Source: Clostridia bacterium (GTDB lineage: Bacteria; Bacillota; Clostridia; Oscillospirales; Acutalibacteraceae). From it: a stretch of DNA of 63,704 nt. The stretch spans positions 1-63,704 of the forward strand of contig JAGBAK010000057.1 of assembly GCA_017938985.1 (NCBI GenBank). The letters run 5' to 3'. How positions within the stretch are numbered: the first letter of the stretch is position 1; each line of letters begins with the position of its first letter. Under the pieces are notes generated by a model. That model saw nothing but the letters and a program-made list of their open reading frames with translations, was not told the origin of the DNA and did no database searches. This document shows positions 8,824 through 18,018 of this stretch, piece by piece. Made by a program: the position numbers and the translations under genes.

Positions 8824-9293
8824 TAAGAATCGGTCAGGGTTATGACGTTCATAAGCTTGTTGAAAACAGAAAGCTGATAGTTGGCGGTGTTGATATTCCT
8901 TACGAAAAAGGTCTGCTCGGTCACTCCGATGCCGACGTGCTTCTGCACGCCGTGAGCGATGCGCTTCTCGGTGCAGCGGCTATGGGCGATATCGGCTGTC
9001 TTTTTCCTGATAATGACGCAAAATTCAAGGATGCAGACAGCCTTGTGCTTCTTGCACAGGTTGTAAAAGTTTTGGCTGATAAAGGCTACGGTGTGGTTAA
9101 CGTTGATGCCACAATTATTGCCCAAAGACCAAAAATGAAACCTCACATTGAGAAAATGCGTGCAAATATTGCAAAGGCTTGCGGTGTTGAAATTGACAGA
9201 ATCAGTGTCAAGGCAACAACGGAAGAGGGACTCGGTTTTACCGGCGCAGGCGAGGGTATAGCCGCACAGGCTGTGTGTCTTATTGAAAATTAA
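8820..9293 (+). CDS. ispF: 2-C-methyl-D-erythritol 2,4-cyclodiphosphate synthase
   Basis: Converts CDP-ME 2-phosphate to ME-cyclodiphosphate in the MEP isoprenoid pathway. The 157 residues are the usual family length. Metal-binding residues are visible in GQGYDVHKL (Asp, His) and [18 protein letters not shown], and the C-terminal [16 protein letters not shown] is characteristic. ATG overlaps the previous stop (ATGA), showing translational coupling. A promoter for the next operon begins about 27 bp after the stop. Confidence 0.97.
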   Translation: MIRIGQGYDVHKLVENRKLIVGGVDIPYEKGLLGHSDADVLLHAVSDALLGAAAMGDIGCLFPDNDAKFKDADSLVLLAQVVKVLADKGYGVVNVDATIIAQRPKMKPHIEKMRANIAKACGVEIDRISVKATTEEGLGFTGAGEGIAAQAVCLIEN

Positions 9294-9320
9294 ATTTTCT
9301 GTTAAATAAAAAATTATCTG

Positions 9321-9349
9321 TTTACAACTTGTGTTGTATTTGCTATCAT
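9321..9349 (+). promoter_or_regulatory. Promoter of cdaA-cdaR
   Basis: TTTACA (9321-9326), 17 bp, TATCAT (9344-9349), about 48 bp before the cdaA start. It separates the c-di-AMP genes from the upstream operon. Confidence 0.65.
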
Positions 9350-9397
9350 ATATTTCAGGATTATTAATCGCAAATCTGAAAGGACAGGTTACGGCTT

Positions 9398-10276
9398 ATG
9401 ACCTTTTTTGACAATATATCAGACTTTTTCTCAAAGCTGCCGTCGCTCAAGTTTTCGATAGCGGACTTTCTTGATATTTGTCTGGTAACGTTTATTATTT
9501 ATCACGGCATAAAGCTTATCAGAGAAACAAGAGCAATGCAGCTTGTAAAGGGTCTTCTTTTTGTGGGCGTTGCATATCTTGTTGTTTATCAGTTCGAGAT
9601 GCAGTCAAGCACTTATATTTTCAGACTTGTATTCCAGAACGTGTTTATCGTGCTCATCATTCTTTTTCAGCAGGAAATCCGTCAGGTTATCGAGCGCGTC
9701 GGTAAAAGCAAGTTTTCTGCGTTGGGTGCCTTTATCAGGGGTAATGATGATGAGCTTGAAAGCACAGTCAATGAGGCGGTTATTGAGGTTGCGAAGGCTG
9801 TTCAGCGTATGAGCGACAAAAAAACCGGCTCACTCATAGTTTTTGAAAAAGAAATGCACCTGGGTGACGTTATCAACACGGGCATTGCCGTTGATGCAAA
9901 GGTTACTCACGAGCTTATCGGCAACGTTTTCTTCCCGAATTCGCCGCTTCACGACGGTGCTGCAATTATCAGAGACGGCAGGCTTCTTTGTGCAGGCTGC
10001 GTTCTGCCTCTGACTAAAAACGACAGTATTTCAAGCGACCTCGGAACAAGGCACAGGGCGGCAATCGGCATGAGTGAAACTGCAGATGCAATGGTTGTTG
10101 TTACGAGTGAAGAAACCGGAACAATATCCATTGCTTACAGAGGCACGCTCAGACGGGGCTTTACGGAAGCGGAGCTGCGTGAGGTTTTGCTTGATTATCT
10201 TATTGACTCCACGCCCGAAAAGCTTTCGGTGAACAAGGATTCAATCAAAAAAATGTTTAAGGGTTGGAAAAAATGA
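9398..10276 (+). CDS. cdaA: Membrane diadenylate cyclase (c-di-AMP synthase)
   Basis: Makes cyclic di-AMP from two ATP at the inner face of the membrane. The 292-residue protein has about three membrane helices in residues 20-85 and then the DAC catalytic domain with the defining motifs LHDGAAIIRDGR (about 184-195) and GTRHRAAIGMSE (about 216-227). The C-terminal tail is basic. AAAGGACAG precedes the ATG at 9398. The gene overlaps cdaR by an ATGA junction, the standard cdaA-cdaR pairing. The usual third member glmM is not in this operon. Confidence 0.96.
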   Translation: MTFFDNISDFFSKLPSLKFSIADFLDICLVTFIIYHGIKLIRETRAMQLVKGLLFVGVAYLVVYQFEMQSSTYIFRLVFQNVFIVLIILFQQEIRQVIERVGKSKFSALGAFIRGNDDELESTVNEAVIEVAKAVQRMSDKKTGSLIVFEKEMHLGDVINTGIAVDAKVTHELIGNVFFPNSPLHDGAAIIRDGRLLCAGCVLPLTKNDSISSDLGTRHRAAIGMSETADAMVVVTSEETGTISIAYRGTLRRGFTEAELREVLLDYLIDSTPEKLSVNKDSIKKMFKGWKK

Positions 10277-11637
10277 TTAATAAAAAGCGTAAATTGAGCG
10301 ATTTGCTTTATAACAATCGTTTTCTGCTGGTGTTTTCGGTGTGTGTGGCGGTAATAATCTGGGTTATTGTTGCCGTTGAATTCAGCCCCGAAACCAAAGT
10401 TACAATCAAAAACGTTCCCATAAGGGTTGTTGCCGCCGGTCTTGATGAAGATTCCGACCTTCAACCTTACGGAGCCGCTAACCTTACTGCAGATATAACA
10501 ATCGTCGGCAAACGTTATATTGTTGAAGATGATAAAATCATCAATGATATCGAGGTCGTTGCAAACACAGGTTACGTTACGGGCGCGGGTGTTCACCGTC
10601 TTACGGTTGATGTGGGCAGCATAAGCACGCGTCCTCAGTACGAAATTGTTGATTGCTCGGTCAGTGAAATCGAGGTTATGTATGACAAAGAAATAACGAA
10701 GTCTTTTATTGTTGAACCCGAACTGACTGCAGAAACAGGAAAGCTTGCCGCTGACGGTTATTTTGCCATAGTTCCCAGCCCTGCTACCGTAAAAGTTGTG
10801 GGTCCTCAGACAGAGGTGGGACTTATTGAAAAGGTCGTAGCGGAAAGTGTTGTTGAGGGCGATTTTACGTCAAGTGCTCATACAACAGCCGCATTGACTT
10901 TTGTTACGGTCAGCGACGTTGCACCCAAATATTGTAAAATTCAGAATCCCGACAAGAATATTGCCAACGGACAGATAACGGTGCAATATCATATTTATGA
11001 AGAGACAGATATACGACCGGTTCTCAGACTGACTTATGACGGAGTTCCTCTGGACGAAGAAAAATTGCAGTATTACGGCATAGAAGCTTTTGAAATAGTG
11101 CCCGAGGATGCCGTTTTCGGAATAAAAGACGGCAACGAACCTGTTGACGGTGAAATATTCTATGATCTGGACGTTTCAAAAATAGCAATTAAAAACGGTG
11201 TATATGATGATACCGTCGCTTATTCCGGCGAGGGTGATTCTTATACAGTAAAGAGCGAAAACGGTCAGAAGGGCGAGGTCGGCATAAGAATCCGCATAAC
11301 GGATAATACTGTCAACCTGAAGCCTGTGCCGCTATGCGAAAACGGAGAATATATATATATTTCGCCGCTGGATCCGTCTGACAGCTTTGTGTATGAAATC
11401 AGGAATTGCTCAACTGTCAACGCAAACAGGGTTGAGGGCATTTATGTAAAGGGCCCCGGTGCGGCAACAACAAAATGGAGCATCAAAGACCTGAAACTGG
11501 ACTTCGGCGAGGTTCAGGAAGGAACAACGGGACAGGTAGCTGAAATTCCTCTTGTGGTTGACAGCTTCTATTCCGATTGCTGGGTTTGCGACGAAAACGG
11601 TGATAAAGTTTACGCAACCGTATTTATTGAAGAATAA
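10273..11637 (+). CDS. cdaR: CdaR/YbbR-domain regulator of diadenylate cyclase
   Basis: A 454-residue protein with one N-terminal membrane helix (about 17-38, FLLVFSVCVAVIIWVIVAV) and extracytoplasmic YbbR repeats (around 50-140, 145-235 and later), with typical segments such as VPIRVVAAG and IEVMYDKE. CdaR proteins bind CdaA and modulate c-di-AMP synthesis. The ATG at 10273 overlaps the cdaA stop. A TTG nine bases upstream is in frame but lies deeper in cdaA. The C-terminal roughly 100 residues diverge from standard YbbR repeats. A perfect intrinsic terminator follows. Confidence 0.92.
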   Translation: MINKKRKLSDLLYNNRFLLVFSVCVAVIIWVIVAVEFSPETKVTIKNVPIRVVAAGLDEDSDLQPYGAANLTADITIVGKRYIVEDDKIINDIEVVANTGYVTGAGVHRLTVDVGSISTRPQYEIVDCSVSEIEVMYDKEITKSFIVEPELTAETGKLAADGYFAIVPSPATVKVVGPQTEVGLIEKVVAESVVEGDFTSSAHTTAALTFVTVSDVAPKYCKIQNPDKNIANGQITVQYHIYEETDIRPVLRLTYDGVPLDEEKLQYYGIEAFEIVPEDAVFGIKDGNEPVDGEIFYDLDVSKIAIKNGVYDDTVAYSGEGDSYTVKSENGQKGEVGIRIRITDNTVNLKPVPLCENGEYIYISPLDPSDSFVYEIRNCSTVNANRVEGIYVKGPGAATTKWSIKDLKLDFGEVQEGTTGQVAEIPLVVDSFYSDCWVCDENGDKVYATVFIEE

Positions 11638-11649
11638 TGCTGAGCATTC

Positions 11650-11691
11650 AGCCTGTAAGCAAGGGGTGTCCCTTGCTTACAGGCTGTTTTT
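11650..11691 (+). terminator. Intrinsic terminator after cdaR
   Basis: A perfect 16-bp stem (11650-11665 with 11670-11685), GTGT loop, then a T-rich tail (11687-11691). Confidence 0.92.
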
Positions 11692-11736
11692 ATCTATAAT
11701 ATTATAATTTATTAATATTTTATTTATAATTATATA

Positions 11737-11766
11737 TTGATTTATTACTACAGACTGTGTTATAAT
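11737..11766 (+). promoter_or_regulatory. Promoter of FG-GAP lipoprotein/two-component operon
   Basis: TTGATT (11737-11742), 18 bp, TATAAT (11761-11766), in an AT-rich stretch about 58 bp before the start codon. Confidence 0.65.
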
Positions 11767-11823
11767 ACATTGAACACTGTAAGTATATCCCAAAAGCAAT
11801 TTTACGGAAAGGAGTTGCCGCAA

Positions 11824-13176
11824 ATGAAAAAAGCAATTGCAATAATATCCGCAGCGGTTCTTATGCTTGTTTCGCTTTCTGCCTGCTCGGATTTCAAACT
11901 TTTCAGGGCGGCTGACTCGCTCCTTTCTCCGCCTCTTTTTTATGATGAATATGAGGGTCTTGTCGAGCTTTTCCGTTCGCAGACAGGTACAGGCGTTTCG
12001 TTTTGTGCGCCGTATGACGGTGAATACCGCTCGGCAATAATCGTCGAAGATTTTGACGGTGATAAAGACGACGAGGCGATGATATTTTACCGCGATGCTT
12101 CGGGTGATCCCGTTGCAAAAGCAAGATGCTACGAAAGCGCGGACGGTGAGTGGACGCAGGCGGGTGACTTTACGGGTCACGGCAATCAGGTTGAAAGCGT
12201 AACGGTCAGAGATATGAACGGCGACGGAATATCCGAAATAATCGTTTCCTGGAGTGTTTCGGGTGTCAGCGTCGGTAAGAGCCTGTCCGTTTATCATACT
12301 CCCGGCAACAACGTTCAGTTTAAAGAGATTTCAAACGAATCCTGCTCCGTTTCGCTTATAGAAGATATTGACGGCGATTCAAACGACGATATTTTCCTTA
12401 TTACTCAGAACAGCAATTCGGCAATTCCTCAGAGGTCGGCAAGACTTATCAGTTTTTCGGGCAGCTCGGCAGTTTTAAAGGGTGAGGTCAGAGTTGACGC
12501 CAATATCAGCAACTACGTTGCCGTAAACACAGAAAAAAGCGAAAAAGGCAATTTCAGAATATACGTTGATGCCCTCAAGGGCGAGCGGCAGATGATAACA
12601 GAACTTATTTTCTGGGACAACGCAAAAGGCAGGCTTGTTGCTCCGCTTTTTGATGAAGAAACAATGTCCACCATGCTCACTCACCGCAACGATCCCATAT
12701 TGAGTGCGGATATAAACGGCGACGGTATTCTTGACGTGCCGTCGCAGGTCGAAATTTTTTCAAGCGGTGCTAACGAAATGACCATCGACCCCAACCGTCT
12801 CTACATCACAAGCTGGCTTAACTTTTTCGATGACGGCAACGAAACGGTAATCAATGCACTTGTAAACTACGAAAACGGTTATATGCTCACTCTTGACAGC
12901 CGTGAGCGCTTTGAACTGAGCGTTGTCGAGGAAACCGAAGAAAACCGTTGGGTCATCAAAGAAAAGAATGTCGAAACGGCAGAAGAAACCGAGCTTTATT
13001 CAATTGCCCGTGTTCCGGCGGAACAGTCGGACGGAACGTTGCCTGAAGGCTATGTTGCCGTAATCGAAAAGGATGAATATTCAATTATCGTCAGTATCAC
13101 CGCTCAGGGGGCTGAACGAGGAGTTACCGCAGACACCCTCAAAAATAAAATTTTACCCCTGCAGCAGATAGGGTAA
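11824..13176 (+). CDS. FG-GAP/VCBS-repeat lipoprotein
   Basis: A 450-residue predicted surface lipoprotein. The N-terminus is a signal peptide ending in the lipobox LSAC, so Cys 20 would be lipidated. At least four calcium-binding FG-GAP-like units of the DxDGD type follow: IVEDFDGDKDDEAMI, VRDMNGDGISEIIVS, IEDIDGDSNDDIFLI and SADINGDGILDVPSQ. Such repeats form beta-propeller blades. GGAAAGGAG before ATG 11824 fixes the start; an upstream in-frame ATG has no ribosome site. The response regulator starts 18 bp downstream, so the lipoprotein is probably co-expressed with the two-component system and may be an accessory sensor. That role is inference. Confidence 0.87.
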   Translation: MKKAIAIISAAVLMLVSLSACSDFKLFRAADSLLSPPLFYDEYEGLVELFRSQTGTGVSFCAPYDGEYRSAIIVEDFDGDKDDEAMIFYRDASGDPVAKARCYESADGEWTQAGDFTGHGNQVESVTVRDMNGDGISEIIVSWSVSGVSVGKSLSVYHTPGNNVQFKEISNESCSVSLIEDIDGDSNDDIFLITQNSNSAIPQRSARLISFSGSSAVLKGEVRVDANISNYVAVNTEKSEKGNFRIYVDALKGERQMITELIFWDNAKGRLVAPLFDEETMSTMLTHRNDPILSADINGDGILDVPSQVEIFSSGANEMTIDPNRLYITSWLNFFDDGNETVINALVNYENGYMLTLDSRERFELSVVEETEENRWVIKEKNVETAEETELYSIARVPAEQSDGTLPEGYVAVIEKDEYSIIVSITAQGAERGVTADTLKNKILPLQQIG

Positions 13177-13194
13177 TAAAAAGGAAGTGCAAAA

Positions 13195-13893
13195 ATGAAA
13201 AGGGTATTGATTGCTGAAGATGAGGCAGCTATCAGAGAATTTATTGTTATCAACCTTCGCCGCGGAGGGTATGAGGTTGTTGAAGCGTGCGACGGTGCAC
13301 AGGCGATTGAACTTTATGATTCCTGCGGCGGAGACATTGACGTTGCTTTGCTTGACGTTATGATGCCTAATCTTGACGGTCTCGAGGTGTGCAAACAGTT
13401 AAGAAACAGAAGCAACAATCTCGGCATTATTATGCTGACCGCAAAAACGCAGGAAATGGATAAAATCACGGGTCTGATGATGGGTGCCGACGATTACGTT
13501 ACAAAACCGTTTTCTCCCACAGAGCTTATGGCAAGGGTTGATGCGATTTACAGACGTGTTGCAATGAGTACCGCTCCCAAGGCTGTTGTTGCCGACCATA
13601 TCGAGCTTGGCGAATTTGACCTCAATTTGAGAAGCAGAACTCTTACCAAGAACGGTGTTTATATTGAACTCACACATGTTGAGTTTCAGATGATGGAATA
13701 TTTCTTCACAAATCCCGGCGCTGCACTGAGCAGAACCGACATTCTCAATAAGGTCTGGGGTAATGAATACTTCGGTGAAGAAAAAATAGTTGACGTCAAC
13801 ATCAGACGGCTTCGAATGAAAATCGAATCCGAGCCTTCAAACCCCAAGCATCTTACAACAATATGGGGCGTAGGCTATAAGTGGATTGTTTAA
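13195..13893 (+). CDS. OmpR/PhoB-family response regulator
   Basis: A 232-residue DNA-binding regulator. The receiver domain (1-120) has the acidic pocket (IAEDEA), the phospho-acceptor Asp in ALLDVMMPNLDG, and the conserved Lys in DDYVTKPFSP. The C-terminal winged-helix domain (about 135-232) includes TRTDILNKVWG-type and VDVNIRRLRMKIE segments. Partner of the kinase gene 37 bp downstream. Target genes cannot be read from the sequence. The kinase is interrupted by a stop, so phosphorylation of this regulator may be altered. Confidence 0.95.
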   Translation: MKRVLIAEDEAAIREFIVINLRRGGYEVVEACDGAQAIELYDSCGGDIDVALLDVMMPNLDGLEVCKQLRNRSNNLGIIMLTAKTQEMDKITGLMMGADDYVTKPFSPTELMARVDAIYRRVAMSTAPKAVVADHIELGEFDLNLRSRTLTKNGVYIELTHVEFQMMEYFFTNPGAALSRTDILNKVWGNEYFGEEKIVDVNIRRLRMKIESEPSNPKHLTTIWGVGYKWIV

Positions 13894-13930
13894 TCCCGCA
13901 GCATAAAAAATCAAGAAAGGAGAAGAGCAG

Positions 13931-15418
13931 ATGAAATTTGTGGGCATAACGAAGCGTTGGTTTCTCAACATTGCTTCCGTTGTTGTTCTTATTCTTGTTT
14001 TTGTTTCGGTTGCTCTGCTTCTTTCTTTCAGAAACTATTATTACAGCGTTGCCGATATGGCGCTTGATGCTTACTCTGCAGAAGAAATTTCGGCAAACTT
14101 CAGGCTTTACGGCGATGCCGCAACAGACGGATTCAGAACGGCAAGCAGAAACTTTGTTGAAAATTTTCCCGACAGAGACATAATGGCGGTCTGGATTATC
14201 GACAGCTCGGGTGAAGTTATTCTTTCGTCAAGCGGATTTGAAATCAAAGGCAAGGTTGAAATGCCGGACTACGAAACGGCTCTCGGCGGTGAAAATAACG
14301 CCAAATGGAAAGGTAAGCTGCCGTCAGGTGAAAGCATCGTTGCAAAAACCTGTATTTATAATTATCCCGACGGTACTCACGCAGGTGCGGTCAGGTTTAT
14401 GATTTCTCTTGAAGAAATCGAAAGTCAGGTTGTGAAGCTTGCAATTGCAATTGCGGTTGCGGCGGTTGCGCTTTTTGCGCTGCTTATGTTTTCGGGCAGC
14501 GTTTTCATCCGTTCCATTGTTAACCCCGTAAAGGACGTCGGCGAAACCGCAAAAAAAATTGCGGGCGGCGACCTTGAAGCAAGAATTGACCACTATCCCT
14601 ACAATGACGAAATCGGCGAGCTTTGCGCAACTATAAACGATATGGCAACCAAGCTTTCTGTTACCGACAGACTCAAAAACGATTTTATCTCAACCGTTTC
14701 TCACGAGCTTCGTACTCCGCTTACGGCAATCAAAGGTTGGGGCGAAACTCTTCTTCAGATTGGCGATACCGACCCCTCAATGGCAAAAAGAGGTATGAGC
14801 GTTATCATCAGCGAAGCATCAAGACTCAACGAGATGGTTGAGGAGCTGCTTGACTTCTCAAGAATGAGCAGCGGCAGATTCAAGCTTAACAGTGAAAGAA
14901 TAGATATTCTTGCCGAGCTTGATGAGGTTGTATTTGCGTTCAGAGAAAGAACAGTCAGAAGCGGTCTCGAAATTATATATAACGTTCCGTAGGTGCCTGC
15001 TCCCGCAACGGCGGACGCTTCAAGAATGAGACAGGTGTTTATCAACGTTCTTGATAACGCCGTCAAATATTCGGAGCACGGCGATAAGATAACGGTTTTT
15101 GCGGAAATGCCTAACCCTGCAACTCTTGTTGTTACAATAAGCGATACGGGCATCGGTATTCCTGCTGAAGACTTACCGCACATCAAAGAAAAATTCTACA
15201 AGGTTGACTCAACAATCAGAGGTTCGGGTATCGGTCTTGCGGTTGTTGATGAAATCATTAAACTTCATAACGGTGAATTTGAAATCACCAGTGTTTACGG
15301 CGAGGGAACAACAGTTAAAATAACCCTGCCGCTGACGCCTGCCGAAATTCCGGCAGAGCAGCCTATTGAACCGGAAGGAGTAAGACCCGATAATGAGCAA
15401 GGAAAAAAAGAAGAATGA
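13931..15418 (+). pseudogene. Sensor histidine kinase interrupted by in-frame TAG
   Basis: The two halves are in the same frame, separated only by TAG at 14990-14992, so 495 residues would be made if it were read through. The first half has a membrane helix (about 10-33), an extracytoplasmic domain, a second helix (about 165-188), a HAMP domain and the HisKA H-box (STVSHELRTPLTAIKGWG). The second half has the ATP-binding parts: N-box (NVLDNAVKYSEHG), G1 (SDTGIGIP), F-box (KEKFYKVD) and G2 (GSGIGLAV). The stop separates phospho-acceptor from ATPase domain, so the kinase should be inactive unless suppressed, or unless a second protein starts at the GTG immediately after the stop. fmt in this window ends in TAG, so TAG is a normal stop. 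AAGGAG precedes the ATG. A recent nonsense mutation or a sequence error are the main explanations. Confidence 0.85.
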
Positions 15419-16448
15419 ATATGTAGCTGTCGGCGGTCAGGCGCTGATGGAAGGTATAATGATGAGGGGACCCAAAGGTATGGCAATGTCCCTGCGTTTG
15501 CCTGACGGAACAATAGAAACACAGATGAAAGACTTTGTTTCCATCAGAAAAAAATTCAAGCCGTTCAACATTCCGATTATCAGAGGCGTAGTTTCGTTTG
15601 TTGAATCAATGATAAGCGGCTATAAGCTTCTTATGGAATCGGCAGAAAAAACGGCACTTGACGATATGGAGGCAGAAAACGAATCAAAACTTGATAAATG
15701 GCTCAGCGACCATTTCGGTCCCAAGATGATGGCTGTTATCGGCTTTATTGCCGCCGTTCTCGGCGTTGGCATTTCGTTCCTGCTGTTTATGTATCTTCCC
15801 ACGCTTCTGTTTGACCTTACAAACAAGTATATTGCCAAAGGCGCAATTGATATGTGGCGTGCAGTGTTTGAAGGCATTATCAGAGTAATAATCTTCATCA
15901 TTTATATGGCGCTTGTTGCACGTATGAAAGAAATCAGAAGAGTTTATATGTATCACGGCGCAGAGCACAAAACGATTTTCTGCTTTGAACACGGCAAAGA
16001 GCTTACGGTTGACAACATCAGAGAAGAAAAACGTTTTCACCCCAGATGCGGAACAAGCTTTATTTTTGTAACAATCATTCTGAGTATTCTTATTTCATCA
16101 ATCGTCTCAATAGCTTTTCCTGCATTAACGGCAAAACGCTGGCTCTGGATAATAACAAAGGTTCTTATGCTTCCTGCAATTATGGGTGTCGGCTTTGAGT
16201 TTATTCAGCTTGCAGGCAAATATCCCAATAAATTCACAAGTCTGCTTTCGGCTCCCGGTCTGCTTATGCAAAGAATAACAACCGTTGAGCCTACAGACGA
16301 TATTATCGAGGTTGCCATTGAGGCAATGAAAGCCGCTCTCACAGGCGAGGTTCCCGTTAAAGAAGAGACCGCAGCTTGTGATTGTGCAGATGAATCCGCT
16401 GCGGCAACTGATTTTGACGAAGAACCCACCGTATCTTCGGAGGAGTAA
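15393..16448 (+). CDS. DUF1385 (YqhQ-like) membrane protein
   Basis: A 351-residue protein of the DUF1385 family, recognisable from GGQALMEGIMMRGP near the N-terminus and YHGAEHKTIFCFE plus FHPRCGTSFIF in the middle. About four membrane helices are visible (around 108-140, 155-180, 218-238, 245-270). The C-terminus is acidic and low-complexity. The family is widespread in Firmicutes and often lies beside prmC and prfA; its function is not established. The start overlaps the end of the kinase frame, with GGAAGGAG upstream of the ATG. Confidence 0.9.
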   Translation: MSKEKKKNEYVAVGGQALMEGIMMRGPKGMAMSLRLPDGTIETQMKDFVSIRKKFKPFNIPIIRGVVSFVESMISGYKLLMESAEKTALDDMEAENESKLDKWLSDHFGPKMMAVIGFIAAVLGVGISFLLFMYLPTLLFDLTNKYIAKGAIDMWRAVFEGIIRVIIFIIYMALVARMKEIRRVYMYHGAEHKTIFCFEHGKELTVDNIREEKRFHPRCGTSFIFVTIILSILISSIVSIAFPALTAKRWLWIITKVLMLPAIMGVGFEFIQLAGKYPNKFTSLLSAPGLLMQRITTVEPTDDIIEVAIEAMKAALTGEVPVKEETAACDCADESAAATDFDEEPTVSSEE

Positions 16449-16451
16449 GCA

Positions 16452-17315
16452 ATGACTGTTAAGCAATTGCTTGAAAAAGGAGTGCAACTTCTGACAGAGA
16501 GCGGTATTGATAACGCACGCAACGAAGCGCGCTGGATTTTTGAATCGGCTTTTGAATGCGGCAGAGATTATTCCGTTCTTTACGGCAACAGCGAAGCTGA
16601 CGGCGAAAAAGCAGAACGTTTTCTTCGTATGACAGCCGAAAGGCAGGGCGGTTTGCCTGTGCAGTATGTTATCGGCGAATGGGATTTTTACGGCGAAACT
16701 TTTAAGGTCGGCGAAGGAGTTCTTATTCCGAGACCCGAAACCGAAATGCTTGTTGATTTTGCGCTCGGTTATTTAAAAGACAAACAAAACCCCGTGGTTT
16801 TTGATTTATGCGCAGGTTCGGGATGCATCGGGCTGAGCGTTGCAAAAAACAGACCCGATGCAAAAGTTTATCTGCTTGAAAAATCAGAAAAGGCTTTTGC
16901 GTATCTTAAAATAAACAAAAAGATGCTCGGTTGCGGTAATGCTGAACTTGTCAGCGGCGATTTGTTTGACGGCTTTCAGAGCTTTGAGTTACCAAAACCC
17001 GATTTGATTCTTTCAAATCCGCCTTACATTGAATCGGCAGAAATTCCGCTTCTTCAGAAAGAAGTTCTCAGAGAGCCTGTAATGGCTCTTGACGGTGGCA
17101 AGGACGGATATGATTTTTACAGAGCAATTGCTCAGACGTGGCTCCCGTTTTGCAAGGGTGCAATTGCGGTTGAATGCGGAGAAAACCAGACAGATACAAT
17201 AGAAAAATTATTCAGCAAAATATGTGCCGAAGTTTATTCCGAAAAAGATTTTAACGGAATCGGAAGAACGGTTTGCGGTTTTGCAGGCACGGAAAGGGTT
17301 CAGTATGTTACTTGA
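16452..17315 (+). CDS. prmC: Peptide chain release factor N5-glutamine methyltransferase
   Basis: Methylates the glutamine of the GGQ motif in release factors RF1 and RF2. The 287-residue protein has the N-terminal helical domain, the SAM-binding motif VFDLCAGSGCIGLSVA (about 116-131) and the catalytic NPPY motif (LILSNPPYIES, about 184-194). It begins 3 bp after DUF1385 and its end overlaps the next gene by 11 bp. The usual neighbour prfA is not in the window. Confidence 0.95.
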   Translation: MTVKQLLEKGVQLLTESGIDNARNEARWIFESAFECGRDYSVLYGNSEADGEKAERFLRMTAERQGGLPVQYVIGEWDFYGETFKVGEGVLIPRPETEMLVDFALGYLKDKQNPVVFDLCAGSGCIGLSVAKNRPDAKVYLLEKSEKAFAYLKINKKMLGCGNAELVSGDLFDGFQSFELPKPDLILSNPPYIESAEIPLLQKEVLREPVMALDGGKDGYDFYRAIAQTWLPFCKGAIAVECGENQTDTIEKLFSKICAEVYSEKDFNGIGRTVCGFAGTERVQYVT

Positions 17316-17994
17316 TTTAATTACAGGCAAAGGCGATATGATGACCGTTTTAATCGGTCTTATGGCAAGCGTTTTTGTTGTTTTCTGCACTTTACCTATT
17401 CATGAATTTGCACACGCTTTTATAGCTACAAAGCTCGGTGACGATACACCCGAGCGAAAAGGCAGACTGACTCTCAATCCGCTCGCTCACATTGATATGA
17501 TGGGTGCGCTGATGATTATTCTCGTAGGCTTCGGTTACGCAAAACCTGTTCCCGTCAATGCAAGACGTTTTAAAAACCCCAAGGCCGGTATGGCAATAAC
17601 GGCTCTGGCAGGTCCCGTTTCTAACCTGCTGATGGCGCTTGTGTTTGTTTTGCTTTCAAACCTTGCAACGGTTTTTTACGTTAAAACAGGTGCTCTTGTT
17701 TTAAGCGTTTCAAGAACATTCTTTTACTATGCGGCAATTATCAACGTGAGCCTTGCAGTATTCAATCTTCTTCCCATACCTCCGCTTGACGGCTCAAAGA
17801 TTCTTGCGCTTATAATTCCTGCTAAATATTATTTCAAATATATGCAGTATGAGCGTTATGTCATTCTTGCTGTGTTTGCGCTTATATTAATCGGAGTGCT
17901 TGACGCTCCGCTTGCATTTCTGACAGACGGAATAATGAGCATCATAAATAAAATTGCGTGGTTACCTTTCAGACTTTATTTCAAATTAGCATAA
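17305..17994 (+). CDS. Site-2 protease family (M50) membrane metalloprotease
   Basis: A 229-residue multi-spanning membrane protein of the small YwhC-like M50 class. The zinc site HEFAHAFIA lies in the first third (about 33-41) and the third ligand Asp in LLPIPPLDGSKI near residue 160. Four or five hydrophobic helices alternate with short loops. The substrate is unknown. The ATG at 17305 sits inside the end of prmC with AAAGGG just upstream. Longer in-frame starts further inside prmC have no ribosome site. It lies immediately before scpA, a frequent arrangement in Clostridia. Confidence 0.9.
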   Translation: MLLDLITGKGDMMTVLIGLMASVFVVFCTLPIHEFAHAFIATKLGDDTPERKGRLTLNPLAHIDMMGALMIILVGFGYAKPVPVNARRFKNPKAGMAITALAGPVSNLLMALVFVLLSNLATVFYVKTGALVLSVSRTFFYYAAIINVSLAVFNLLPIPPLDGSKILALIIPAKYYFKYMQYERYVILAVFALILIGVLDAPLAFLTDGIMSIINKIAWLPFRLYFKLA

Positions 17995-18018
17995 CCCTGA
18001 TTGAAGGGAGAAAAATCT

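Noticed and set aside
11677..12297. Minus-strand frame of 206 codons at the start of the FG-GAP gene
   Set aside because: It crosses the promoter and signal-peptide region of the real gene and shows no domain.
14990..14992. TAG as pyrrolysine or reassigned sense codon
   Set aside because: TAG ends fmt in this window and no other gene has an internal TAG. A histidine kinase is not a known pyrrolysine protein.
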